Source: Liolophura sinensis (Eukaryota; Mollusca; Polyplacophora; Chitonida; Chitonidae). Taken from it: a DNA stretch of 64,000 nucleotides. The notes under the pieces are model-generated. The model was given only the letters and a program-made list of their open reading frames with translations. It ran no database searches and was not told where the DNA came from. Shown here piece after piece: positions 36,856-50,161 of this stretch. A program made the translations under genes and the position numbers. The stretch spans positions 36,029,501-36,093,500 of the forward strand of contig NC_088303.1 of NCBI RefSeq assembly GCF_032854445.1. Reading direction: 5' to 3'. Each line of letters begins with the position of its first letter. The first letter of the stretch is position 1.

Positions 36856-38897
36856 AATCATAAAGTAATTAGACCTGCGTCACACCTGGTAATGTGTACC
36901 TACATGTAGTCTACTTGTAATCAAAGAAGCATAAAGATCAAAGAAGTGATGGTTTCCTGACAGTGTGTTAAAAAATAAAAAAGTAAAACATAAACTAATT
37001 TTGTAACAATATGTTAATGAGGGCCTGCATCTCCAAACTTGGAATGTACGTTGATGAAATACCCTATGGTCATAATCCCGATTAACAAAGCAAGAACCGA
37101 AATTTACATACAATAAATCAGCTTAATTACGCCAAAGCAATATGAATCTTCCGCTAATATAATCCCAATGTTGAAATTGACAAATTATTCAATAATAATG
37201 ATAATGATAATGACTAAACATGAGCAATATCAGGCACATTTTATGTGCTCCACAATAGTGAAGGAAAGCAGTTCATTCACACATTCAGTTAACTGTGCAT
37301 GCCATAATATCAGCATTCACAGGTACAAACTCTATGTGCGCATAGGTGCCCTACAGGTACGTCTCCTAGGAAATGTTTGCATAGGATCACATAACAAATA
37401 TAGCCAAATGTACCAGCACTATTAAGTGTCAATTACTACCTACACGTATACTTTCAACTCCATGATCTGTAAGCTAGCCTGGTTTTCATCAGCATGTCTT
37501 CACTATGTATATTCTGATATTGCAGACAATCCTTTGACGAAAGAATGCAAGTGACAAACAGATAAAATTGAACTACCTTTTGAAGTTCTAATACTATATA
37601 CTGCATGCATGTCTGTGCAAAATGACTACAAAAATGAAGTTTTCATTGTACAGGGATGAGAAATGAAATCAAGTCCGTGTGTGAATGTATCTGAAATTAT
37701 CCCATCTCTTCATATGAGAATTGCTATAATGGTATAAAAATACAAAATAAAGCAAATGATGGTAACTAACAGCAATCCTGTGTAAATAATGATGTTTTGG
37801 TAAGTAAATTTGTATATAAAAGGACAAATGAAAAGTCATGGGTCAAACTCGTTTGCATATTTGGCAGGAATACCCAAGTTTTAATTCATATCATCTAATG
37901 TGATAAGTTAAAACAAAATTCACATTTGAGATTTGTTTAAAGTTAATTTATCATTTGTTTTATAGAAGTTCTGTCTTCAAATTAATTGCAGTTTGTTTTT
38001 TCTTGTAAAAACACTGAATTTACAGCTGTACAGCTGCAGAGGAAGAGACAAATTCCTTCTTATAATGACATACATTTACATTTAGCAAAAATATCAGTGA
38101 TCCTGAGTCAAGCAACTGTTAGAGTTTGATTCTGACTCAAGATTTCCCAAACTAGTATCAGTTTTCTCATAATGTGCCTTGAAGCATGACTATTTTCACA
38201 AAACAAAAAAAAACCCTTTTTATGTACATGTAAATGAAGGCACATTGGATAATGATGATGGCAGTGAAGTAAAATTCAGAATTATCACAACTGAGGAGAC
38301 CAAACTGAAGTTCAGTGAAATTATTACAGTCTACTCAGTAAGCATGTACATATAATCAACACAAAAATAAAAAGAGATGTGGGGCAGAGAGGTATATATG
38401 AGAAAGCACAGACAGAGGTATGGAAAAAAAATAAAGTCTTTCTGATACCGGTACAAGAGAAAAGTGGCCAAGGTAGAACCTCGGAAATGGATGAGCAAAC
38501 ATCAACTACTGTAAAGTAAAATATCAAAGAAAAGCATATATCTAACTTGAGAAAAGGTTAGTATTATATGATCACCAAAATTACTTGAGGAAAATGATTC
38601 TTGAGCAAACATAACATGCACAAATTCCACACTGACTTGTGAAAAAGAAAGGAAATTGTGCTTTTGTAAAACATTCTAAATCAAAGGTTAAACGCTAAAC
38701 ATTTCAGACCATAATGTTTGGCAATGATATCATTGTTTTTAAAATTACAAAGTTGACTTTGAAAAAGTAAAAAAAACCATTCTACCCTTGAGAATGGTCA
38801 ATATATGACATGAATCAAATTCCATGTAACCATGACGGATACGATCCTAGGTGAATGACTTTATAATTCACACACATAGACACAATGTTCAAAGATG

Positions 38898-39302
38898 TCA
38901 GCTACAGTGTAGTTCAACTGTGCCACTGATGTCAGCTACAGTGTAGTTCAACTGAGCCATTGATGTCCGCTACAGTGTAGTTCAACTGTGCCATTGATGT
39001 CAGCTACAGTGTGGTTCAACTGTGCCATTGATGTCAGCTACAGTGTAGTTCAACTGTGCCACTGATGTCAGCTACAGTGTAGTTCAACTGTGCCACTGAT
39101 GTCAGCTACAGTGTAGTTCAACTGTGCCATTGATGTCAGCTACAGTGTAGTTCAACTGAGCCATTGATGTCCGCTACAGTGTAGTTCAACTGTGCCATTG
39201 ATGTCAGCTACAGTGTAGTTCAACTGTGCCATTGATGTCAGCTACAGTGTAGTTCAATTGTGTCATTGATGTCAGCTACAGTGTAATTCAACTGTGCCAT
39301 TA
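38898..39302. repeat. 34-bp minisatellite
   Basis: About twelve highly similar 34-bp units (GATGTCAGCTACAGTGTAGT, then TCAACTGTGCCATT). Most units differ by zero to two bases, so the array looks young or recently homogenised. Confidence 0.95.
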
Positions 39303-40536
39303 ATTCTCAGTTATAAGCACATTCCTTAAGGATGCCTAATCTACAGAACAATCTCTGACTGAAAACTGCTACATAACTCACAGGTTATTACCCCTGGGCA
39401 AAATCTGTTACATATCTGTCTTAACATAACACTTGTTCAGTGTTTTAATGCATACGATTAGCAATAATTTCCTAAATAAGTGCCTATCAAACTCTGACTC
39501 TGGTCAAAAATGGCTTTGCACAATTGGTCCCTTAGGTCCCTGATAGTACCAAAAAATTGTTCCTAGTGATATGTTTTTATAAAATTACTTTTGGATTAGA
39601 GACTTATGTACTTATATCGTGCCAACAGTTTTCAGTTCTACTTGGGAATAATTACATGATGTATGAATGCATGACTCAGAAATGTAGAAAGACAAAATTC
39701 AGATTATGATAAAAGATTCATCTCAAAGGATACTCACTCAGAAAACATGACACATACATGTATATGACATGTATGTAGCTTACAGGGTCTCTGTTTTGAA
39801 AATCTAAGCCCTCTAAATACAGAAACATTAAAGTATAGCCTAATATTGTTGCAATTTTTTTACCGGTAGTTCTGGAGAACATGTGCACATATCCGCTAAT
39901 AAGTATCACAGTTTATACCCTGTACACATAATATCACCCAATATACCAGCAGGTACATAAGATATTAAGCAAAATATTCACAATTAAAAGACATGCAAAC
40001 TTGGTTGAGTATATACACATATCACATTTTATAGTTTGCACTTTATGGAATAACAGCAGATTTATTATGGAATGATACATGCTTATATAACAATTAAAAT
40101 TAAAATATTATTTACAAAGTTCAGCCACAGGCCTTATAATACATTTATATAAATGTTAAAGAAAAGATTAAATATCAGTAGGCAGATCAGCAGGTTTGCA
40201 ACAGCAACCAATCCTTTCCTTTCAGACAACTGGTGAATAAGGTATACCAAATGATCCTCTCACTCATGATGATTGGTCAAGTAAATACATACATATGCAT
40301 ATATCTAGATACCCACATTATTGGTTATGAAGAATGTTTTGTTTCAGCCATTTGATTGGTCAGCATTATCGGACAAATATCCTGCATTGATGTTCTGAAA
40401 AATAAGAATCGAAGATTAAGTGAAATCATTTTTACTGTGAAAATTTTGTTGTTCATTAACATAGTACTGGATACTGGTATGAAACCATTTATCTATATAC
40501 TAGTATTTGATTGGTTTTTGATGCACTTCCGTACCA

Positions 40537-43500
40537 TTAAAGCTGAGGAATAAATATATATCTACTATGGGTGACTAACCACATGGTGACAGAATCCTCA
40601 GGCTGAAAAACACGTTTTCTGGCACCACACCCAGCCACAATGTACTCACTCCCAAAGCACTAATCAGACATAACACTACACCCAGCCACAGTGTACTCAC
40701 TCCCAAAGCACTAATCAGACATAACACTACACCCAGCCACAGTGTACTCACAAAGACTTATCAGACGTGACACCACACCCAGCCACAATGTACTCACTCC
40801 CAAAGCACTAATCAGACATAACACCACCACCCAGCCACAATGTACTCACTCCCAAAGCACTAATCAGACATAACACTACACCCAGCCACAATGTACTCAC
40901 TCCCAAAGCACTAATCAGACATAACACTACACCCAGCCACAGTGTACTCACAAAGACTTATCAGACGTGACATCACACCCAGCCACAATGTACTCACTCC
41001 CAAAGCACTAATCAGACATAACACCACACCCAGCCACAATGTACTCACTCCCAAAGCACTAATCAGACATAACACCACCACCCAGCCACAATGTACTCAC
41101 TCCCAAAGCACTAATCAGACATAACACCACACCCAGCCACAGTGTACTCACTCCCAAAGCACTAATCAGACATAACACCACACCCAGCCACAATGTACTC
41201 ACTCCCAAAGCACTAATCAGACATAACACCACACCCAGCCACAATGTACTCACTCCCAAAGCACTAATCAGACATGACACCACACCCAGCCACAATGTAC
41301 TCACTCCCAAAGCACTAATCAGACATAACACCACACCCAGCCACAATGTACTCACTCCCAAAGCACTAATCAGACATAACACCACACCCAGCCACAATGT
41401 ACTCACTCCCAAAGCACTAATCAGACATAACACTACACCCAGCCACAGTGTACTCACAAAGACTTATCAGACGTGACATCACACCCAGCCACAATGTACT
41501 CACTCCCAAAGCACTAATCAGACATAACACTACACCCAGCCACAGTGTACTCACAAAGACTTATCAGACGTGACATCACACCCAGCCACAATGTACTCAC
41601 TCCCAAAGCACTAATCAGACATAACACCACACCCAGCCACAATGTACTCACTCCCAAAGCACTAATCAGACATAACACCACACCCAGCCACAATGTACTC
41701 ACTCCCAAAGCACTAATCAGACATAACACTACACCCAGCCACAGTGTACTCACAAAGACTTATCAGACGTGACATCACACCCAGCCACAATGTACTCACT
41801 CCCAAAGCACTAATCAGACATAACACTACACCCAGCCACAGTGTACTCACAAAGACTTATCAGACGTGACATCACACCCAGCCACAATGTACTCACTCCC
41901 AAAGCACTAATCAGACATAACACTACACCCAGCCACAGTGTACTCACTCCCAAAGCACTAATCAGACATGACACCACACCCAGCCACAATGTACTCACTC
42001 CCAAAGCACTAATCAGACATAACACCACCACCCAGCCACAATGTACTCACAAAGACTTATCAGACGTGACATCACACCCAGCCACAATGTACTCACTCCC
42101 AAAGCACTAATCAGATATACCACTACACCCAGCCACAGTGTACTCACAAAGACTTATCAGACGTGACATCACACCCAGCCACAATGTACTCACTCCCAAA
42201 GCACTAATCAGACATAACACTACACCCAGCCACAGTGTACTCACAAAGACTTATCAGACATAACATCACACCCAGACACAGTGTACTCACTCCCAAAGCA
42301 CTAATCAGACATAACACTACACCCAGCCACAGTGTACTCACAAAGACCTATCAGATGTGACACCACACCCAGCCACAGTGTATTCACAAAGACCTATCAG
42401 ACGTGACATCACACCCGGCCACAGTGTATTCACAAAGACTTATCAGACATGACACCACACCCGGCCACAGTGTATTCAAAAACGCAACACTACACCCAGC
42501 CACAGTGTAGTACTCAAAAACACCTATCAGACACGAGACCACACCCAGCCACAGTGTACTCACAAAGACCTATCAGACGTGACACCACACCCGGCCACAG
42601 TGTACTCACAAAAACCTATCAGATGTGACACCACACCCGGCCACAGTGTATTCAAAAATGCGACACTACACCCAGCCACTGTGTACTCACAAAGACCTAT
42701 CATACCTATCAGACATGACATCACATCCAGGCACGATGTACTCAAAAACACCTACCAGACACACTACCACACCCAGCCATGATATACTCAAAACACCTAT
42801 CAGACATGACACAACACCCAGCCACAGTGTACTCAAAAACACCTATCAGACATGACAAAACACCAAGCCATAGTGTACTCAAAACACCTATCAGACATGA
42901 CACCACAGCCAGTGTACTCACACCAAAACCACCAATCAGACATGAGGTACCACAGAGTACTCAAAAACGTGACACCACACCCGGCTACAGTGTACTCAAC
43001 AAAAACACCTATCAGACACGACACCACACCTGGCCACAGTGTACTCAAAAGCACCTTTCAGACATGACACCACAGCCACAGTGTATGCTCACCAAAACCA
43101 CCAATCTGACGAAACCACACATAGCCACAGAGTACTCAAAAACGTGACACCACACCCGGCTACAGTGTACTCAAAAACACCTATCAGACACGACACCACA
43201 CCCAGCCACACTGTACTCGAAAACATGACACCACAACCAGCTGCAGTGCACCCACAAACACCTATAAGACATGACACCACACCCGGCCACAGTGTACTCA
43301 CCGTCACCTATCAGACATGACATCACGCCCAGGCATGATGTACTCAAAAACACCTATCAGACATGACAGCACACCAAACCATAGTGCACTCAAAAACACC
43401 TATCAGACACAACACCACACCCAGCCATGATGCACTCAAAAGCACCTATCAAACACAACACCACACCCAGCCACAGTGTACTCAAAAACACCTATGAGAC

Positions 43501-46343
43501 ATGAAACCACACCCGGCCACAGTGCACTCTTTAATCACTTATCAGACACGACACCACATCCAGCCATAATGTACTCACACTAAACAACACCTACATGTAT
43601 CAGATGTAACACCACATCCAGCAACAGTGTACTCACACCAACACACCTATCAGATGGGACACCACACCCAGCAACAGAGTACACACACCAAAACACCTAT
43701 CAAATGGGACACCACACCCAGCAACAGAGTACTCACACCAAAACACCTATCAGATGGGACACCACACCTAGCGACAGAGTACTCACACCAAAACACCTAT
43801 CAGATGGCACACCACACCTAGCGACAGAGTACTCACACCAAAACAACTACCAGATGTGACACCACATCCAGCCAGTGTACACACACCAAAACACCTATCA
43901 GATGGGACATCACACCCAGCAACAGAGTATTCACACCAAAACACCTATCAGATGAGACACCACACTCAGCCAGTGTACACACACCAAAACACCTATCAGA
44001 TGGGACACCACACCTAGCGACAGAGTACTCACACCAAAACAACTACCAGATGTGACACCACATCCAGCCAGTGTACACACACCAAAACACCTATCAGATG
44101 GGACATCACACCCAGCAACAGAGTATTCACACCAAAACACCTATCTGATGTGACACCACACTCAGCCAGTGTACACACACCAAAACACCTATCAGATGGG
44201 ACACCACACCTAGTGACAGAGTACTCACACCAAAACACATACCAGATGTGACACCACATCCAGCCAGTGTACACACACCAAAACACCTATCAGATGGGAC
44301 ATCATACCCAGCAACAGAGTACTCACACCAAAACACCTATCAGACGGCACACCACACCCGGCCAGTGTGCACACACCAAAACACCTATCAGATGGGACAC
44401 CACACCCAGTGACAGAGTACTCACACCAAAACACATATCAGATGTGACACCACACCCAGCCAGTGTACACACACCAAAACACCTATCAGAAGTGTGACAC
44501 CACACCCACCGACAGAGTGCTCACACCAAAACGCATATCCGATAAGACACCACACCCAGCGACAGAGTACTCACACCAAAACACATATCTGATGTGACAC
44601 CACACCCAGCCAGTGTACACACACCAAAACACCTATCAGATGGGACATCACACCCAGCGACAGAGTACTCACACCAAAATTCATATCTGATGTGACACCA
44701 CACCCAGCCAGTGTACTCACACCAAAACACCTATCAGATGGGACACCACACCCAGCGACAGAGTACTCACACCAAAACACATATCAGATGTGACACCACA
44801 CCCAGCCAGTGTACACACACCAAAACGCCTATCCGATAAGACACCACACCCAGCGACAGAGTACTCACACCAAAACACATATCTGATGTGACACCAAACC
44901 CAGCCTCAGTGACTGCTTTGACTTACCTGTTGTTGTTGGATATTGTTATGAATACTAATTATGCTAATAACTGGGACTTCATCGTCATTGCTATAAGAGG
45001 TGGAAGGCGTTGGTTCATTTGTGTTTGGTGTATGGGGCGCTGTATCAGCCTGCTGTACTTGAACTGGCTCCCAACTTGGCGATGGGTCATTCTGCATTTG
45101 GATTTGCAAATTATGGTACGCCATCACATCTACAACAAAAGGTTTCTTTAATAGCAAGATATGTTTTACCTGAAATTAACACAAAGGGGGAAGGTGGGAA
45201 TGAATTATCACAGCAAACCTTGGCAAGAGCCATACCCTAAAGTTGGGCTGTTAACGTGATTTTTAAAATATTTTTTCTCTTAATTTTATGTTTTTTAAAT
45301 TGCCCATCTTTTTCGTTAAGCTTCATAAAAAGAATCCTTTCCCTACCAACCCAATCTACTCTTTCTGACAGATTAGGGCATTTAAGGAATGATGGCAATG
45401 CAAATGAGATACTCACCTGATGACATAAAACAAATGAATCTATAATCAAGTTTGTGGTAAGTTCTTCAAACAAGGATGAAGATTAAACAAAACAAATTTG
45501 AAAGGAAAGTCCTGACACAATAACTGAAACAAAACAATGAAATAAAAAAAATTTAGAAACTCAAAAAAAAAAAATAAAAAAATAACCCACAGCAAAACAA
45601 AACATTATATGTAGAAAATCTGACTCACTTGCTCCTAATGTGCTTGCATACACTGCTGGTGTTCCGTTGAGTTGTTCTCCTTGTTGTTGTTGTCTTCTTT
45701 TCCTCAAAAGTCTGATGATACAAATGATGGTGATAAGCACTGTGGAGGCCAGGATGGCAATTGTGACTGCTGCCACAGAGTCCGCCAAAGTGAATGCGTC
45801 TCTGGACACAGTAGGCACCCGAGTATCCCCTGGGTCTTCTGTTGCATCAGTCCCATTGGCTAAAGGAAGGTTTGTCCTTGTTTCAATATCAACCACCATT
45901 GTGCATGTTTTATGGCTTAGCAACAGTCTCCATCTTGGTCCGTCACCTTGACAACGGATTCCCCCACTAGTGATAAAACACTAGTTGGCAGAAATAATAA
46001 TAAAAAAAAAAAAACAGATGACTTTTATGACTAGACCGACAGGGAAATAGCTTTTTGGTAAAACATCCCCATGTGTTTTTGTACATTTATAAACGTCGTC
46101 TGTTCCTATGATTTGAAGATTGTGATGTTTTTTACCCAACTTTCTTCATTATCACAGACAGAATTACCAGCTGGTTCAGGTGTGTTTGTTATTTTACCAA
46201 GTCAGGTACTCGTAGCTTTATTTACCAGTAAAAGTTTTTCGACCATGAAACTTTGCACAGTCCAAGTGACCAGCTAAGATGATGATCACACTGAAAAGAG
46301 TTATAGAAATCCTCAAGTAGAGCCGGACAAGTTCATCTGACAT
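40537..46343 (-). CDS. Predicted single-pass membrane protein
   Basis: Not recognised as a known family. Solid exons are about 45629-45966 (or starting at 45980) and 44927-45129, joined in phase. They encode an outside segment with cysteines (RCQGDGPRWRLLLSHKTC), one membrane span (VAAVTIAILASTVLITIICI), a basic stop-transfer RLLRKRRQQQQ and a cytoplasmic tail rich in Q, P, T and S. A terminal exon at 40537-40602 fits in phase after an acceptor GTTTTTCAG and adds 21 residues, ending in IFIPQL. A candidate first exon at 46226-46343 encodes a signal peptide (LRISITLFSVIIILAG) with a GTAAAT donor, but its phase does not fit the two best acceptors of the next exon, so that junction is open. The intron at 40603-44926 is almost all satellite. 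Type I topology is inferred. Confidence 0.55.
40612..44908. repeat. 4.3-kb satellite array filling an intron
   Basis: Three zones of related units. At about 40612-42350, 51-bp units (CACACCCAGCCACAATGTAC, TCACTCCCAAAGCACTAATC) mix with 46-bp units carrying ACAAAGACTTATCAGACG. At about 42350-43600 are irregular units near 47 bp with ACACCTATCAGACATGACAC. At about 43600-44908 is a regular 98-bp dimer whose halves end in CAACAGAGTACTCACACC and CCAGTGTACACACACC. All share the ACACCCAGC core. The array begins about 10 bp from the predicted acceptor and ends about 18 bp from the donor. The long open frames in it come from the 51-bp period. Confidence 0.95.
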
Positions 46344-47479
46344 CACAAGAATTAAGGTATCACTAGAAAGGCAGTAGACAGCTTCTTGATGTTATTTTCA
46401 TTTCACAACAAGTCTGATCATTTTCCACTGCCTGATACTTATTGCTATATTGTTTACAACAATGCTCCTTTGTTCATTGGTGCCATATGGTAAATTTGCA
46501 TATTGTAAAGGCCAATCAAAATGGAAGGAATGATAGCTTGCAGACTAATCAGACAATGGTTATTCATGGAGGGGTGGGAGCCTTGTAACATGTGACTGAC
46601 AGGTGACCGCTAATTAGTTCAAGTTGCTTTCCTCTTTTTCCATAAATCTCTAATGACCCTGTTAAAATAGAGGGAAAAGCAGTGTTATGTCCACACATAC
46701 GTTGATGAGCCCCCTTCCCCCTCCCCCTTCTTTAGCCAAGAGGGCTTAAGCGTTTTGCTGAAAGTTTCCTAGAACTGTAACAACAAAGTCATGTACATAA
46801 ACATATGTGAGTCCAGCTACTGCTGGATTGGCTGCAGTCAGGAGGTTTGTGAGTTGTATGTACCAGCTGATCGAAGGTATCTACTCCCCCCCCCTCCCAC
46901 ACACACAAATTAGGGGCCTGTCATGCAAAGCAGTCAAATACTATATTCTGACTGCATGGAAGCCTCCAGCACTTTGTGTTGTCTGGGTTTATCGTCATGA
47001 TTTTAGTCAAACCACGCAAATTTGGTGTGTATATAACCGTGACCTAATACATGTGCCTAAATAGCCATACTGTGCACCTACAGAGCTTAATTCTCTTAAT
47101 ACCTCACCAAATCAGCCGTCTGTGATTCTCATTTGGCTTATATTTTCTGATCAATAGCCAAGACTAATTTCTTCAATTTTTAAACCCCGATATTTTGCTG
47201 ATTAAGTGTTACGTGTTTAATTCTAAATATACTCTGTACGCCTACAAGTACAATTAGAGTTAAACGAAAGGTTGACATTGTCAGGTAGACCTATGTAGTT
47301 GTATATATAACTTTAAATTTAGAACCAATATCATATCAAGTTTCTTCTAAGTGTGGAAGCGTGTTGACACAGTCACGTAATCCGATCGGAGACAAACTTC
47401 GCCAATTACCTGTAGATTTCCTACCTGTTTATAACTGTAGACATCTTGTCTTCGCAGGTGAAACGGACCTCTGTACCCA

Positions 47480-47493
47480 ACGCCCCCTGGCGG
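47480..47493 (-). promoter_or_regulatory. CTCF-like motif
   Basis: The plus strand reads ACGCCCCCTGGCGG; the reverse complement CCGCCAGGGGGCGT is 12 of 14 to the CTCF core as I know it. It has the same orientation and nearly the same sequence as the motif at 17145-17158, which also lies in a promoter-like region. Confidence 0.5.
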
Positions 47494-49140
47494 ACAATCA
47501 CCGCCGTAAACTGCTACTGATTGTCACCTGTCACTGTGTACTAAGAATAGGCCAACATGTATTGGGGACGGATCATATAATCGCCCGGCGCTTACAGGAC
47601 CTTTGTTGTATGTAACCGAAACCTCCAAACCGGCAGAAGATTTGTACATGCGCTCAGTGCTCGCATCTTTTATGCTAAGAATACAGCCTATCTGGGATTC
47701 CCTCAAAGGCCGAAGTGAAATTCTGCTGGGGAATCCCGTTTTGAGTCGAAACTCCGAAAGGCACATAACGTGGTTATTGACCCAGCAAATCTCAGGATGC
47801 CGAAAACCAATTGAAGTGAAGTGAATCATATATAGGCTTATATATGAGACCTGACCATATGGGGTGCTAAAGAGCGTTGTGTTTTTCGGCATGCAGTATA
47901 GAAACTGCAACCAGCGTCGGTAGTCTTTGTGCTCAGAAGTGCGGTACATGGCGTGTGGTTTCTCACCGGTTGAGGGCTCGTCCTACCAGGCAGCGCACAC
48001 AGCCAACTCACCGTAGTTGGCGCTCGAATAGGGTAGCTTTGTTTGCGGAATTTACCTGTCAGAAATGATGTAGAGCAATTTGTTTTCGTAGGCATAACCC
48101 ACTATTGCAATTAAAAAAAACAAAAACAATTTAGCTGAAACTTTTGTTGTTTGTTGAAGTAGAATTATGTGTAAATTTGTAAATTAATTCTATGATTTAA
48201 TTTTATTTTTTTTACATTTAATATTATGCAGTTATGATCTTTTCATGGGATTAAGAGCTTTACAGATCATTATTATCTATCTATTTATGCTTTCAATTTA
48301 CACTGAATTTGTCTACAAACATTGTAACTGGGTTTATCATCTGAAACACCAACTAATAATGATGGAGATCAATGATGAATGGCTGCGCATATGCATATAC
48401 AATAACTGAAACAATATTGTAGATTATCTACATGTACATGTATGTAATGTACAACTATCTACTTGTAATCATAAAAAGCACATTAGTGTGACTTTATAAC
48501 ATCCCTTGTTTTAAGGACAGCTATGACCATTTAACAGACTTTTCTGAACTCTTACTTAAGAACTTGCATTTGATCTTTTACATAATACTGTTGCATATTG
48601 GAAAACCTCAGATGCTTCTCCATTTAGACATTAAATAGCTAGATCTGTTTGTGAATTCATGTCATCACAGTTGATCTTCACAAGAATGGAATGAGGTGTA
48701 ATGTAGGAGTGGTGTAACCAAACATCAGGCGTGTGTCAACTGTTCCTTTTGGGGCAGAAAACGGCAATTTTGTTTGGTGGTGGAGGGGGCTGGTGTAGGG
48801 GTGTTGTTACTTATGAAAATCATGGTTCCTAGCAGTTTAAGAATAGATTCTAGTCACTGCCTCTTTCTGCGTCTTGTTATTATGGCTAAAATTTGATTTC
48901 AACTTTTTGCTGTGCCATACTCAAGAATTTTTCACTTCTGCATTGGCACTTGTGGTCTCCGATCAGCGAAGGACACTGGCATAGCCAAGACAACCTGTGG
49001 CAACTGAAAAACTTCAGGACATTTGTTTGTACCAAGATTTGAACCAGCAACCTCATTTGTAGGAAAGAGGAAAGGGTTAAGAAATTTGCAACAAAGGCAT
49101 GTGATAGTGTATCCATGACAAAATAATTTCTGTATGGAAC

Positions 49141-49412
49141 ACTTGTAGACTAATAGTTACCAGAAGTGTACACATTGTACTGAAAGACAGGTAGTTCCCA
49201 GAAGTGTACGCATTGTACTGATAAACTGGTAGTTACCAGAAGTGTACACATTGTACTGATAGACTGATAGTTACCAGAAGTGTACACATTGTACTGATAA
49301 ACTGGTGGTTACCAGAAGTGTACACATTGTACTGATAGACTGATAGTTACCAGAAGTGTACATATTGTACCGATGGACTGATAGTTACCAAAAGTGTACA
49401 CATTGTACATAC
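49141..49412. repeat. 38-bp minisatellite
   Basis: About seven units of TAGTTACCAGAAGTGTACAC followed by ATTGTACTGATAGACTGA. Confidence 0.93.
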
Positions 49413-49765
49413 CTCTCATTAATGCTTTTAAGCTGAAAGCAAAGGATTGCATGAATTACTTGTTAATGTGCATTTATTTTGCAGTACAACTTAAAGTATG
49501 TATATAGACATGCATTTTTTTTAAAATGTATTTGTTTGATTGGAGTTTCATGAGGTGTATCAGTGTATACTAGGGCTTGCCCGAGCCAATGTGGTCACTG
49601 TCTGAAATCCAGTTCTTGCTGATCATGATGCAGTTTGAAGTCAGGTACCTTTGCGGAGAGTTAAGGATTACCCTGGTCCCTAATTCTTCTAAAATTTGGG
49701 ACAGATATTAGTAGTGTTGAAAGTAGTATGTTACATTTCTTTACCAGCCTTTTGGAAAAGTAAAG

Positions 49766-50038
49766 TTATTTATTTATTTATTTATTTGATTGGTGTTTTA
49801 CGCCGTACTCAAGAATATTTCACTTATACGACGGCGGCCAGCATTATGGTGGGAGGAAACCGGGCTGAGCCCGGGGGAAACCCACGACCATCCGCAGGTT
49901 GCTGGCAGACCTTCCCACGTACGGCCGGAGAGGAAGCCAGCTTGAGCTGGACTTGAACTCACAGCGACCGCATTGGTGAGAGACTCCTGGGTCATTGCGC
50001 TGCGCTAGCGTGCTAACCGACTGAGCCACGGAGGCCCC
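49766..50038 (-). mobile_element. SINE-A, consensus-like, perfect 14-bp target duplication
   Basis: The best-preserved copy here. The head is at 50038 (GGGGCCTCCGTGGCTCAGTC, then GGTTAGCACGCTAGCGCAGC). The core follows, then an (AAAT)n tail. Flanked by TTGGAAAAGTAAAG at 49752-49765 and 50039-50052 without mismatch, which argues for a recent insertion. Confidence 0.96.
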
Positions 50039-50124
50039 TTGGAAAAGTAAAGATATGAGTATGCTTTTCATTAGATGGTCTAATCATGTGAGAAAAAAGA
50101 AACTCAACATTCTTGCTAGAATTA

Positions 50125-50161
50125 TATATATACATGTATGTATATATATATATATATATAT
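50125..50161. repeat. TA-rich microsatellite
   Basis: TATATATATACATGTATG followed by about ten TA dinucleotides. Confidence 0.9.

Larger units (their letters stand above)
33146..40536. other. Gene-poor region between tail-to-tail genes
   Basis: About 7.4 kb between RPRD1 (plus) and the membrane-protein gene (minus), AT-rich, with SINE-A copies, a (TA)n tract and a 34-bp array listed separately. No coding exon was recognised on either strand. The right part would be 3' UTR of the membrane-protein gene; a minus-strand AATAAA at about 33935 is one distant candidate end. Confidence 0.5.

Noticed and set aside
41059-41753. Repeated hydrophobic frames (STLWLGVVLCLISALGV type), minus strand
   Set aside because: Product of the 51-bp satellite period, not a membrane protein. 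The frame breaks whenever a 46-bp unit intervenes.
40612-44908. CRISPR-like array
   Set aside because: The repeats are contiguous, with no unique spacers, in a eukaryotic intron. The same applies to the other arrays in the window.
47361-48095. Several overlapping frames on both strands
   Set aside because: They sit in a GC-richer stretch where chance frames are longer. No motif or splice pattern supports any of them; a promoter or 5' UTR is more likely.
49990-50038. tRNA gene
   Set aside because: The tRNA-like sequence is the head of a SINE-A copy bounded by a target duplication; the same holds for the heads at 7591, 9661, 26227 and 60351.
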